In this document: piece by piece, positions 46,206-55,433 of the stretch
Numbering within the stretch: position 1 is the stretch's first letter
Layout of the letters: the number at the start of each line of letters is the position of its first letter
Assembly: GCF_002157225.2 (NCBI RefSeq)
Contig: NZ_CP020038.1
Location: 3,254,501-3,318,500 of the forward strand
Reading direction: 5' to 3'
Length of the DNA: 64,000 bases
DNA from: Agarilytica rhodophyticola
Lineage (GTDB): Bacteria; Pseudomonadota; Gammaproteobacteria; Pseudomonadales; Cellvibrionaceae
Notes under the pieces: generated by a model
The model's database searches: none
Seen by the model: the letters and a program-made list of their open reading frames with translations, nothing else
What the model was told of the DNA's origin: nothing
Made by a program: the position numbers and the translations under genes

Positions 46206-47375
46206 TTAATTATTCGAATCAATATTAATAACATGCCATTTTTGCGAAGATTGGCTTGCTTCTACGGTGTTTTCTATAAATGCCATACCTCTTATGGCTT
46301 CCTGTATTCCTGGAACGTCAAATGTGTCATTGTCACTCACTTGTCCTGCTTCAAAAGCTCTAATCTGCGCAGCGAAGTTGACATAAATGTTAGCGAAGGC
46401 CTCAAGATAACCTTCCGGGTGGCCGGCGGGAGTGCGCATAGCAGAAGAGGCCGCTTGGCAAAAATCTCCCACACCTGAACGAATAAGTTGAGCGGGTTTG
46501 TTGTTATACTTTAACCACAAACTGTTGGGTTCTAATTGGCACCAATCAAGGCTTGCTTTATCGCCATATACTCTTAAGCGCAAGTCGTTTTCATCACCAC
46601 TGGAAATTTGGCTAGCGAGCAATACGCCGCGAGCGTTGTTATCAAAACGCAGCAATACCATGGCGTCATCGTCCAGTTGTCTATCTGCAACAACAGAACC
46701 GAGATCAGCACAAATAGAATGAATCTGTGCGCCGCATACATATTCTGCAAGGTTAGCTGCGTGAACGCCAATATCCCCCACACAACAACTAATGCCTGCT
46801 TGTTTAGGATCTAGTCGCCAGCTTGCTTGTTTGCCGTCTTCATTTTCTTTGTTAGCTAGCCAACCTTGAGAATATTCCACAACCACTTTTGTGATATTAC
46901 CAAGTTCTCCGCTGGCCACTATATGCTTAGCTTGTTTAACCAGCGGATAGCCCGTATAAGTATGTGTTAAACCATACAAGTTACCGCTTTGCACAATAAT
47001 TTCAGATAGGCTTATCGCCTCTTGTAAATTAAAGGTTGCAGGTTTGTCGCTCAGTACGTGAAAACCACTGAGCAGTGCTTGTTTGGCAATGGGATAATGT
47101 AAATGATTCGGCGTGACGATAGCTACGAACTGCATTCTTTCGGCGGCGGGTAAATTTGTTTCACCTGCAAACATTTGCTCGTAACTTTGGTAACATCTCT
47201 GTTCGGGTAAATATAATTTGCGCCCTGAGGCTAAACTTTTTGCAGGGTCAGAACTAAAAGCGCCACAGACTAATTCTATTTCGCCATCGATTTGTGCTGC
47301 AATGCGATGTACTGCACCAATAAATGCGCCATCTCCGCCGCCAACCATTCCCATACGGATTTTTTTGTTAGACAT
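46206..47375 (-). CDS. Gfo/Idh/MocA-family oxidoreductase 2
   Basis: A 389-residue NAD(P)-dependent dehydrogenase. It starts with KIRMGMVGGGDGAFIGAVHRIAA (Rossmann), then HVLSDKPATFN (family Lys-Pro, near 125) and GISCCVGDIGVHAANLAEYV for the substrate-binding helix. It is the first gene of the minus-strand operon of isomerase, permease, GMC enzyme, partner and lipoprotein. Enzymes of this subgroup oxidise or reduce sugars at C3. The AraC-type regulator is divergent, 243 bases away. It is a distant paralogue of the enzyme at 20.5 kb. Confidence 0.87.
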   Translation of the reverse strand: MSNKKIRMGMVGGGDGAFIGAVHRIAAQIDGEIELVCGAFSSDPAKSLASGRKLYLPEQRCYQSYEQMFAGETNLPAAERMQFVAIVTPNHLHYPIAKQALLSGFHVLSDKPATFNLQEAISLSEIIVQSGNLYGLTHTYTGYPLVKQAKHIVASGELGNITKVVVEYSQGWLANKENEDGKQASWRLDPKQAGISCCVGDIGVHAANLAEYVCGAQIHSICADLGSVVADRQLDDDAMVLLRFDNNARGVLLASQISSGDENDLRLRVYGDKASLDWCQLEPNSLWLKYNNKPAQLIRSGVGDFCQAASSAMRTPAGHPEGYLEAFANIYVNFAAQIRAFEAGQVSDNDTFDVPGIQEAIRGMAFIENTVEASQSSQKWHVINIDSNN

Positions 47376-47618
47376 ATTAAGCTGCTATTTATTTTTATAA
47401 TAATAATTGTGTGAAATGACGCCAATTAGCTAGAAGTTATCTCAAAACCATAATAACGCCATTATCGAGATTGTTTCTATCGATATGTATTTCACTACCT
47501 GCAGCCATCCTATACCCATTTAATGTGAAGAGAGTATGAAAAAATCGGCCATTCATTGCAATAAAATCGGCGTTTGTGTTATTTTTGTACACATCAAAAA
47601 TATTGATTTAAAAGTGCC

Positions 47619-48362
47619 ATGACAGACAGAAGCCATATCACGAGATTCTTAGAGCAAATAGGGGTTAAGCAACTAATCTCGATGTTTGATTTATTACCTG
47701 ATGTATTATTTTGGATCAAAGATAAGAATAGTTGTATCGTACATGCCAATGAAATTTATATTGAGCGCTTTGGTTTTAAATCCCTAAAAGATATTCAGGG
47801 TAAGTCAGACTATGCTTTTTCACCGGCTTATCTAGCGAAGCAATATATTACGGATGATCAAAAAGTGATGGCCGGTGAGTTAGTGACCGAGCGCTTGGAA
47901 ATGAATACTTCCGATGATGGAGGAATTGCTTGGTTTGTTACATCTAAAAGGCCTGTGTACAACGATATAAGTGAAATTGTTGGTTCGTATGGTATTACTC
48001 GTTATCTTGAGCCAAGTGCAAAAATATTATCTGATATCGAAGAAATCAAAGGTCCTGTAGATTTTATTCGGGAAAATTTTCAACACAATATTACAGTGGA
48101 ACAGCTAGCCCAGCATGCCCATTTATCTGTAAGCGCATTAGAACGACGTTTTCGTAAATACTTGGCAAAAACTCCCAATCAATTTATTAATGAAGTACGC
48201 CTGGAAAATTCTCGCCGTTTGATTGTTGATACATCTCTCACTATTTCAGAAATCGCTTATCGCAGCGGCTTTTCCGACCACAGTTATTTCAGTCGACAAT
48301 TTAAAGCCTTGTTTGATGAGTTACCATCAGAATTAAGATTGGCCATACGCACGCAGGAATAA
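47619..48362 (+). CDS. PAS-domain AraC-family regulator
   Basis: A 247-residue regulator. The N-terminal PAS domain (residues about 15-125; LPDVLFWIKDKNSCIVHANEIYIERFG) would bind a small ligand or cofactor. Two C-terminal helix-turn-helix motifs (about 150-245) follow the AraC pattern (VEQLAQHAHLSVSALERRFRK and ISEIAYRSGFSDHSYFSRQFK). PAS-AraC proteins usually activate divergent sugar-oxidation operons, and here the Gfo/Idh/MocA-GMC operon is divergent. The start has a weak purine-rich site. Confidence 0.88.
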   Translation: MTDRSHITRFLEQIGVKQLISMFDLLPDVLFWIKDKNSCIVHANEIYIERFGFKSLKDIQGKSDYAFSPAYLAKQYITDDQKVMAGELVTERLEMNTSDDGGIAWFVTSKRPVYNDISEIVGSYGITRYLEPSAKILSDIEEIKGPVDFIRENFQHNITVEQLAQHAHLSVSALERRFRKYLAKTPNQFINEVRLENSRRLIVDTSLTISEIAYRSGFSDHSYFSRQFKALFDELPSELRLAIRTQE

Positions 48363-48420
48363 CCTCAACAAAATAGAGTTAAATTAGCCAGGCAAACTTG
48401 TTGATGATGTTTTCTTGGTT

Positions 48421-48451
48421 AATCCAATAGTTCAGGGCGAACTATTGGATT
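48421..48451. terminator. 13-base stem-loop between convergent genes
   Basis: A perfect 13-base inverted repeat (48421-48433 with 48439-48451) with a five-base loop, located between the end of the AraC gene (plus) and the end of the DUF1501 gene (minus). No clear U-run follows on either strand, so it may stop or stabilise both transcripts rather than being a classic terminator. Confidence 0.5.
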
Positions 48452-48506
48452 ACTTGGTCAATAACACCTTCCATGATCTATTTCATTTGATCAAAACAAT
48501 CAAGCG

Positions 48507-49877
48507 CTAGCGCATGAAGCCCAAGTCAACATTATTAAAATTACCTAAATTAGGAAATATTTCTGCAACGTTTGATGCTGATAAGCCGTACCAGCTTGCG
48601 AGTGTTGCGGCGTATTGATCGATTGACGTAGTGGGGATTAAGCGACCTCGGCCAGCATCCAGTGATCCGCCAAAATCTAGTTCTGGCATTTCACCATAAA
48701 TTCTACGACCTCGTACAGCGCCACCCATTACTAACTGATGATTCCCCCAACCATGGTCACTACCACTACCATTACTGCTCAGCGTTCTACCAAAGTCAGC
48801 CGCAGTAAATGTGGTTACTTTGTTAGCAACATTAAGTTCTTTCGTTAAATCATAAAAATATTTCAGCCCTTTACTTAAATTAGACAGCAATTCGCTGTGG
48901 CGAGAGAGTTGATCATTATGGGTGTCCCAGCCGCCAAGGCTCACAAAAAATATTTGCCGTGACATTTTTAAAGTAGAGCGTGCTGCGATAACTTTAGCAA
49001 TAGTAGAGAAAGTATCTGTTAATGCCGATGGTTGTGCCGGTTGTGTGGTGAACGTTTGTACTTCATCCAACGCGGCACCGACAGAAACACTTAACTCTTC
49101 TGCGCGACGTGCCGTCTTAGCATATTCATTAGCATAAATATTTTGATAAGAATTGGACATCATTTCTTCAAACACTGGAATACGTGCTTCATCTCGACGT
49201 CTGTCGCGGTTGAATAAATTCATCCTGCCGACCCCTTTACGGGACATGATATAGGGTTGAGTTCTATTGCCTGACTGAAATAAATTTTGTCCGGCGACAG
49301 AAATATTCATGGAGATAGGTGAATCTTGATTATGCGCCATCATCGCGTCAGCCATTTTTCCTGCCCAACCACGGGGTCTGGGAACATCGATATCTAAACT
49401 CTGCCAAAATCGTGTTTGATTGTTATGAGAAAATAAAAAGGGCGGTAATTGCTTATTTTTACTGATGAAATTATCACGTGTGATTGGTTCAATCAGCGAG
49501 CCGACGTTACCAATAAAACACAAATCTCCATTATTATACAATTCCTGTACTTCTCTCATACTGGGGTGAACCCCATAGGAATTACCATCGGATGCTCTAC
49601 CTTGTATAGCACGCACTTGTCCTTTAGGAATGGCCAGTGGGCCACGAGCATCAGAGTATTGTTGATACGCGCTGTTATCTGTTGGGATAATTGTATTGTA
49701 GCCATCGTTACCACCACCAAGGAATAAACAAACCAGGGCTTTGTAATCATTATTGGACTGGGCGAAGGCGTTCATCATTCCCAGACTTGATAAACTGGCG
49801 TAAGCACCTGCGCCTCCAAGTGTGGTTGAAGCGCAAGATTTTAGAAAATCACGTCGTTTTGATTTAAATTGAGACAT
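48507..49877 (-). CDS. DUF1501 exported protein
   Basis: A 456-residue protein of the DUF1501 family. A twin-arginine signal (SKRRDFLKSCAS..., ending near AFAQ at 40) targets it to the periplasm folded. The body has family motifs such as LVCLFLGGGNDGYNTIIP, FVSLGGWDTHNDQ and TFTAADFGRTLSSNGSGSDHGWGNH, which share the metal-binding pattern of alkaline phosphatase/sulfatase-like enzymes. It is 23 bases behind the DUF1800 gene; the two families are almost always paired and are thought to act together outside the membrane, though the reaction is not established. Confidence 0.88.
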   Translation of the reverse strand: MSQFKSKRRDFLKSCASTTLGGAGAYASLSSLGMMNAFAQSNNDYKALVCLFLGGGNDGYNTIIPTDNSAYQQYSDARGPLAIPKGQVRAIQGRASDGNSYGVHPSMREVQELYNNGDLCFIGNVGSLIEPITRDNFISKNKQLPPFLFSHNNQTRFWQSLDIDVPRPRGWAGKMADAMMAHNQDSPISMNISVAGQNLFQSGNRTQPYIMSRKGVGRMNLFNRDRRRDEARIPVFEEMMSNSYQNIYANEYAKTARRAEELSVSVGAALDEVQTFTTQPAQPSALTDTFSTIAKVIAARSTLKMSRQIFFVSLGGWDTHNDQLSRHSELLSNLSKGLKYFYDLTKELNVANKVTTFTAADFGRTLSSNGSGSDHGWGNHQLVMGGAVRGRRIYGEMPELDFGGSLDAGRGRLIPTTSIDQYAATLASWYGLSASNVAEIFPNLGNFNNVDLGFMR

Positions 49878-49900
49878 TAGTATAACCCTTAAATATTCTG

Positions 49901-51676
49901 TTAACGTTGGTAGGCGAAGTCAGGTGATAAAACGGCAAAAAGTAAGCCTTCTTGCACACGCGTTGTGCCGTTGTCGTTGAGTGGTATTTGGGTAATATAA
50001 TTAATAATAATATCTCTTGTTTTACGAGACATCTGGCCGGCAAATAAGAATTCATTGAAATGATCAACTAGTGCCGCGGGATCACTCGCCAAAGGTCTTT
50101 CATCGTTAAAACGCAATGCGATTTTATTCACGTTAGGATTCGCGTTAACCATATCTGTAACGTAACTGATAAGACGGTTTTGAATGCTGATAGTTTTACC
50201 TTCATCATAAAGCTCAAATTCTGGAGAAACGAGACCTCTATCTTCCAGTGCACCGGGTTTTGAAAAGAAGGGTGAGTAGAAATTAAATACTGAAGGCGCT
50301 GATAATATTTCCTGACCTAATTCATCGGGGCCTTGGTCGTAGCGGAAGCGATTGTCGGTACCGCGTCCATCAAACGCTCGCCAAATATGCGTTAATTTTA
50401 GTACGGGTTCTTTTAGCTTACCGAAATTAGCTCGCTTATAACCCAGAAGTGCTTCACGGTCTAATAGTATTGCTTTAATCGTTGCTTTTAAATCTCCTCT
50501 TACACCACTGCCATTATTATTAAATACAGAAGTTACGCGTGCTACGTAAGCGGGTGATGGATTACTGGTAACGAGACGTTGGATGAGTTGTTTACTAATA
50601 AAAGGCCCGACATTTGAGTGCTGGAATAAATTGTCGAGAGCCATTTCCAAGTCTTCACGTGCAGTTTGACCTGCTGGTAGTACGGTGCCGTTAAATAACT
50701 TTTTCTCGCCCTGATCGTGCATACTTTCATAGGGCACCATAGGTTTTGTATCGGCATTAGGATCATTTGTTTTGGCTCTAGCAAATGTAGCAAATGGGCG
50801 TTTGCGGGAAATCGTAACACCGGGATAACTCCACCCTGTAAATACACGGGCAAAAGCGATAACCTCATCCATACTATAGGTAGGAATTACTTTTCCGTTA
50901 CGTAACTTATTAGTGCCATTCTTATTGAGTTCATTTAGACCGATGGTGAATAGCTGCATAATCTCGCGTGCATAGTTTTCATCAGGTTGTACGTTACCGT
51001 CGTCGCTGGCTTTTCGATTACTACGCATATCCAAGTAATCGCCCATGGCAGGGTGTAAGGTAACTTCTTCAAGCAATTCCCTGAAGTTGCCAAATGCATT
51101 ACGGATCAAGACATCGTGGTAGCTGGTTAAGCCGGTCGTGCGAAAACGTATACTGGTATCTCTTTCTGAGACCACTAATATTTGGCTCAGTGCAAAGGCG
51201 ACTCTTTGACGAAGCTGATCGTCGCCTCTTATTGCTGTGTTAAACCAAACGTCAGTTCTTAAGCGTTGACGTACTCCCGGATCACTGGCGGGGGTATTGG
51301 TGTTATCGATTAATCTACTAACAGGTCGGGTTTGATAGCTAGGCGATTCATTGAATTGCTCCTCCAGCCACGTCTCATAGGTCGTTGCCATAAGAGCATC
51401 AACTTCTTCTGCCTTAGGGCCAAAGGTGGTACGCATTAAAAATCTGACGGCATCTTCTTTGGTTGCTGCTTTAACAAGCTCGTCATTTGCTGCCGCTGCA
51501 TTGACAGCCGAATTATTGGATGCAGCCGCCAGTAATGTAGGCTTTATTGAAGGTAATGATGGCACCGACGGATCGGGTGGAGCATTAGCAGTATTCACCT
51601 CCGTCGCGTAAGAAATTGAGCCGAAAAGTACAAAAATCGAAGTGCAACTTTTGAATAATAGTTTAATTTTAGTCAT
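49901..51676 (-). CDS. DUF1800 exported protein
   Basis: A 591-residue protein of the DUF1800 family. It has an N-terminal signal peptide (about 1-25) and an Ala/Asn/Pro-rich linker before the helical domain that starts with EDAVRFLMRTTFGPKAEEVDAL. LRQRVAFALSQILVVSE, GDYLDMRSNRKASDDGNVQPDENYAREIMQLFTIG and the FTGWSYPG stretch are all family features. It is the first gene of a DUF1800-DUF1501 operon with 23 bases between genes. It is probably periplasmic or surface-bound; the function is unknown. Confidence 0.87.
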   Translation of the reverse strand: MTKIKLLFKSCTSIFVLFGSISYATEVNTANAPPDPSVPSLPSIKPTLLAAASNNSAVNAAAANDELVKAATKEDAVRFLMRTTFGPKAEEVDALMATTYETWLEEQFNESPSYQTRPVSRLIDNTNTPASDPGVRQRLRTDVWFNTAIRGDDQLRQRVAFALSQILVVSERDTSIRFRTTGLTSYHDVLIRNAFGNFRELLEEVTLHPAMGDYLDMRSNRKASDDGNVQPDENYAREIMQLFTIGLNELNKNGTNKLRNGKVIPTYSMDEVIAFARVFTGWSYPGVTISRKRPFATFARAKTNDPNADTKPMVPYESMHDQGEKKLFNGTVLPAGQTAREDLEMALDNLFQHSNVGPFISKQLIQRLVTSNPSPAYVARVTSVFNNNGSGVRGDLKATIKAILLDREALLGYKRANFGKLKEPVLKLTHIWRAFDGRGTDNRFRYDQGPDELGQEILSAPSVFNFYSPFFSKPGALEDRGLVSPEFELYDEGKTISIQNRLISYVTDMVNANPNVNKIALRFNDERPLASDPAALVDHFNEFLFAGQMSRKTRDIIINYITQIPLNDNGTTRVQEGLLFAVLSPDFAYQR

Positions 51677-52526
51677 AGTTTTTGGCTTGATTTATTGATG
51701 AGTTAGATTTTAAAAAACAAATACATTATTTTTCACTGATAGTGTCCTCCATTATGAAAAGAAACATCTCCTTGGATAATTAGCTATTAAAAAATAACTA
51801 AGTGCAATCAAATGCTATGACAGTAGTTTTATATAAGCAAAACAGTTAACAATACTTAACGTCTTAGTGAGTACTGTATCAAATTCGCATAATCTAAATG
51901 CTTTAATAAAACAATAGGGTGCCATCAATTTTGATTTTTATAAATTATTAGATAATTACTAGATATGTTAAGAATAAAATTATTTTTTATTAATTATATC
52001 TGCTTTATAAAGTGCGTATTGTTAAGTGCATCTTAATAACAGCAATAGGGTGCATATGGCCTTTTATTTAATAAATTTTTTTGTGTAAAAAAATCTGACA
52101 CTATGTTTTGTTTTTTTAGTTTATATTTATTTTATCGTTTTATTTGTGCTAAAAATTAATGTTAACAAGTATTAAGTAATTGTTAATATAATCTATTTCT
52201 ATAGATCTAATCTGTTTAAGTGTGTTAAATAATTATTTATTTTGTCTTAAACTAAACAGTAAGATATTTTGTTAAAAATTGTGAATCTACAAAAGCGAAA
52301 GTTTTAATGCATTTAACTACTCAATGTGAAATGCATTAATATAAGATTAAGCATTTGCTATATTCATGCATATATGACGGTTTATACGAGATAGAAGTAT
52401 TATGTTAATATTGTAGGGCTTTGTATTTTCTTAAATTTGGTTTTTTGGCGTGAAAAGTAAGGTGTGGCACTTTAATCGGGAATTTACTATTTCGCGATGG
52501 ATAGAAGTAGAAAAGCATTCTCTCTT
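51677..52526. other. 850-base AT-rich non-coding region
   Basis: A long AT-rich stretch between the end of the oxygenase-WD40 gene and the start of the DUF1800 gene, both minus strand. No plausible gene was found on either strand. It holds a near-repeat of about 22 bases ending in CAATAGGGTGC (51912-51922 and 52043-52053), and several GTTAACAA/ATTGTTAA-type palindromic copies (near 51846, 52013 and 52159). A long promoter region for the DUF1800-DUF1501 operon or an undetected small RNA is possible. Confidence 0.55.
51902..52054. repeat. Imperfect direct repeat ending CAATAGGGTGC
   Basis: Two copies of a pattern TTAATAA-x-A-x-CAATAGGGTGC about 131 bases apart (51902-51923 and 52032-52054) in the non-coding region upstream of the DUF1800 gene. 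They differ at a few positions. They may be tandem binding sites of a regulator of that operon. Confidence 0.5.
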
Positions 52527-53990
52527 TCACAGGCATATTTTGACTATAGTACCGCTATATGATGAAGAAATTAGCTCATCTTTATTTATGAGTGTTAGAG
52601 AAGTTGCGAAATCATCGTGAGTATAAAGTTCCCGCACGTTATTTAGTTTTATATCAGATAAGAGCACCTTATTATCTTCGCCACAGCTTATGATGCCGTT
52701 ATCGTTTGTAACTATGTCTCTCACAATCCCCTTATGTAATTGTTGTGTGTTTTTTATCACCAAATCTTTAGTACTCAGTTGATGAACTCTTCCTTTCTCG
52801 TCTCCTATAAAAATATCGTCTTTATAGATTTTCATACATCTGAGCGCGCAGCTTAGTTGTTGACTAGAGATTAGTTCCCCTGTTGCAATATTGATAATAT
52901 TGACGACTCCGCCTGCATCACAACTGATAAAACTTTTTCCATCTCGATCAACTAATGACCAGCACCATTGCCTGTGATATTTGAATGATGACACTTGTTT
53001 TTGCTCTTGCCACATTCTAATAATGCCATCGGAGCCCGAAGTAAGAATATTTTTATTATCCAACGCGATAACGTCTAATACGCTAGGATGTAGAGTGTTA
53101 ATTTTCCAGTCGAGTTGATACTGGCTATTCTTCTTTTTCCATTTTGTCATATAACCATCTCTTGAAATGGCGTAGAGATTTTTATTTACATCAACGGCTA
53201 AGTTAAAAATCGAGTTTTTATGCTGCCTTAAAGTTTGTAGACATTTTAGTTGTCTATCCCATAATTTTATACTTTTGTCCCTTGATGCTGAGGCAAATAC
53301 ATTTTTATCAACTGCGAGAGTATTCCATATATAGCCTTTATGTTGCGATGATGTATTCTCTATAGAATTCTTGTTGATACACTGCTTGTATATAAAATCA
53401 CTTCTGAGAATATACTTACTACCTTGGGTTACTGTATTGCCGCTATGCCAAATGCCGTGATCAAAAATAGCCACATCACCAACTTCTGGAGTGTAGCTAG
53501 CTAATAATTTTTCCCCGTACTGATCTTGATAAAATGTGGTTGCACCTCCTTTAAATTCATTGGTGCAATTTAAATATAATAAAAATGTTAATTTTGATTG
53601 ATGATTGTCATCTTGATAAAAGACACCATCTCGATGAATCGAGAATTGTTCTCCGCGAGAGTATCGACAATAACGCAAACGTGGGTTAAGGCCGTTGGGA
53701 GTGTATTCTTGGTCTATAATCTTAAGTTTTTTAGGTAAGAATGTTTGACACCTTTTATAAAGAATATTGGCAAGTAAGGGATCATCTTTTTCAATTCGAC
53801 TATTATTTCTATAACTTGTGGGATACTTATGGTGAGCGCTGGCAAAACCGTGTTTGATCGCTTGCTTTTTAAGGTTTTGGCACTCTTCTGGTGTAAATAA
53901 ACCTTTTACAATAAGGCATGTTTCTTTCAGCTGAGGTAAGAGATCAACTACTGAGAGAGCTGTATTTGTAGCAGGGACGCACAGTGTCAT
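52527..53990 (-). CDS. 2OG-Fe(II) oxygenase fused to WD40-like propeller
   Basis: A 487-residue two-domain protein. Residues about 20-205 form a prolyl-4-hydroxylase-like 2-oxoglutarate oxygenase: RYSRGEQFSIHRDG gives His119 and Asp121, the third iron ligand is His182 (WHSGN), and Arg196 can bind the oxoglutarate carboxylate. Residues about 217-487 are seven WD40-like units, each near 38-40 residues (HKGYIWNTLAVDKN..ASASRDKSIKLWD is the best), likely a seven-bladed propeller that could hold the protein or RNA to be hydroxylated. No signal peptide. It overlaps the HD-domain gene by one base (TAATG). Bacterial oxygenase-WD40 fusions are unusual; the target is not known. Confidence 0.85.
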   Translation of the reverse strand: MTLCVPATNTALSVVDLLPQLKETCLIVKGLFTPEECQNLKKQAIKHGFASAHHKYPTSYRNNSRIEKDDPLLANILYKRCQTFLPKKLKIIDQEYTPNGLNPRLRYCRYSRGEQFSIHRDGVFYQDDNHQSKLTFLLYLNCTNEFKGGATTFYQDQYGEKLLASYTPEVGDVAIFDHGIWHSGNTVTQGSKYILRSDFIYKQCINKNSIENTSSQHKGYIWNTLAVDKNVFASASRDKSIKLWDRQLKCLQTLRQHKNSIFNLAVDVNKNLYAISRDGYMTKWKKKNSQYQLDWKINTLHPSVLDVIALDNKNILTSGSDGIIRMWQEQKQVSSFKYHRQWCWSLVDRDGKSFISCDAGGVVNIINIATGELISSQQLSCALRCMKIYKDDIFIGDEKGRVHQLSTKDLVIKNTQQLHKGIVRDIVTNDNGIISCGEDNKVLLSDIKLNNVRELYTHDDFATSLTLINKDELISSSYSGTIVKICL

Positions 53991-54619
53991 TATAGATTCT
54001 CCAATTCATTGATAATGTTGACTCGTGCTTTGTGTTCCAATTGATCACCAAGTAATGATGTTTGATAGATACTTTTTTTGGCAAGAGTTTTTGTTAAAAA
54101 CCTACGTCGTCCTATTTTGTACTTAAAATTAGAGACGGTGTATTCTAAACGGCATTGCTTACTATAGTTTTCATACAACTCTGGTGTTGCCCCAAGAATT
54201 GAGAGATCACAGTCTACGAAAAGCGCACAGTCTGAATTTTCTTTTACGAGATGATCTTTAGTGCTTAATATCATCTGACGAGTGTTTTCGATAAGCTCCG
54301 GTGACAGCGCTAATTCCGACAATGCTCGGGTAGCAAGCTGTGCACTGAGAACTTCGTTTTTTTGTCCACGTCCTTGAATAAAATCGTGAAACCAGCTAGC
54401 AAAAAACACGCTATGCCATTGTGAAAAATAGCTTCTATGTGCCTTGGCAATATCGAGCACCTGCTTAATATGCGCAAGGTTATGATAGCTTCTTTGCGGA
54501 TTTTCATAGGCATTACACAGTGTGTTAAACCATCTTTGAGCGCACCCTTTGTGCTCTGATAGCTCACCACAAAGGCTTATCCATTCATCTCTTAGTTCTG
54601 CTTTTATCGCTTGTTGCAT
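53990..54619 (-). CDS. HD-domain phosphohydrolase-like protein
   Basis: A 209-residue protein of the predicted metal-dependent HD group (COG4339-like). SYHNLAHIKQVL gives His46 and His50, and ASWFHDFIQG the His78-Asp79 doublet. LFVDCDLSILG later supplies a further Asp. Family members are small cytoplasmic nucleotidases or phosphohydrolases of unknown substrate. The stop codon overlaps the start of the oxygenase gene by one base, so the two proteins are translationally coupled. I chose the ATG at 54619; a TTG seven codons upstream is also in frame. Confidence 0.83.
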   Translation of the reverse strand: MQQAIKAELRDEWISLCGELSEHKGCAQRWFNTLCNAYENPQRSYHNLAHIKQVLDIAKAHRSYFSQWHSVFFASWFHDFIQGRGQKNEVLSAQLATRALSELALSPELIENTRQMILSTKDHLVKENSDCALFVDCDLSILGATPELYENYSKQCRLEYTVSNFKYKIGRRRFLTKTLAKKSIYQTSLLGDQLEHKARVNIINELENL

Positions 54620-54648
54620 TGGCTCAATACCTAAGTACAAGTGGCCTT

Positions 54649-54688
54649 AAGACGTATAAATTGGTCGTTTAACCAATTTATACGTCTT
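54649..54688. promoter_or_regulatory. Long perfect inverted repeat, probable TetR operator
   Basis: A perfect 17-base inverted repeat (54649-54665 and 54672-54688) with a six-base spacer; the inner part TTGGTCGTTTAACCAA is like TetR-family operators. It lies between the divergent HD-domain and TetR genes. The half-site AACCAATTTA is repeated at 54722-54731. It could repress both directions. With its T-rich right flank it could also act as a terminator, but no gene ends into it. Confidence 0.65.
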
Positions 54689-54775
54689 TGGGTCTTTGCT
54701 GTCAAGGTATTTTGGGCATATAACCAATTTACTGTGGTAAGATAGATCTAAAATTTTTTATTGAGAGTAAATGTT

Positions 54776-55390
54776 ATGCCTCGTCCCTCGAACAAGGCTC
54801 AGCGTCGTTTAGAAATTGTACAGGCGCTGCTGCGAGTAATGGCTAAATGTGGCTATGAAAGCGCTTCTATTCAACTGATTGCCAAAGAAGCAGAACTTCG
54901 CAGTGGTCTCATTCATTATCATTTCAAAACCAAGCAAGAGATTTTTATAGAGCTTATTAAGTACTTGGATGAAAAAGCTCAGCATCGCTATTGCTCTTTG
55001 GCAGAGCAGGCAGATACACCTAAAGCGCGTATTGAAGCCTATATCGATGCTGCCTTGGGTATGGGAAAAGGCGCGGATCAAGATGCTGTGGTGGCTTGGG
55101 TGATCGTCGGCTCGGAGTCAATAAGACAGAAAGAAATTCAGGCTCACTACCAGATAATTGTGGCAAAAAATAAACGTCAATTAATCAGTTTATTCCAAGC
55201 CTACGCTCAGCATAGTCAACAAGAGTACTCTGAAGAACTCCTGGAGCATGTTACGGGTATTGCTCTTGCTGCCATCGCTGGAGCTTATCAGTTAGCCGTC
55301 ACCACCAAAGAGGTAATGCCACAAAACTACGCAGCACAAATTCTTAAGTCGACTATATTTGCTTTGCTTGAACAGCGAGAGACTATTTAA
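54776..55390 (+). CDS. TetR-family transcriptional regulator
   Basis: A 204-residue regulator starting MPRPSNKAQRRLEIV. The N-terminal helix-turn-helix (about 8-55; ASIQLIAKEAELRSGLIHYHFKTKQEIFIELI) is typical of TetR proteins. The helical C-terminal domain resembles BetI-like members. I chose the ATG at 54776 (GAGAG about ten bases upstream); a TTG five codons earlier is open. A perfect inverted repeat is located just upstream and is the likely operator. The DUF6817-like gene follows 43 bases later and is presumably its operon partner, with the divergent HD/oxygenase pair as a second target. Confidence 0.88.
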   Translation: MPRPSNKAQRRLEIVQALLRVMAKCGYESASIQLIAKEAELRSGLIHYHFKTKQEIFIELIKYLDEKAQHRYCSLAEQADTPKARIEAYIDAALGMGKGADQDAVVAWVIVGSESIRQKEIQAHYQIIVAKNKRQLISLFQAYAQHSQQEYSEELLEHVTGIALAAIAGAYQLAVTTKEVMPQNYAAQILKSTIFALLEQRETI

Positions 55391-55433
55391 ATTATAAGAA
55401 AGAGCCTAGGGTATAAACAAAATAAGGTAAAAA

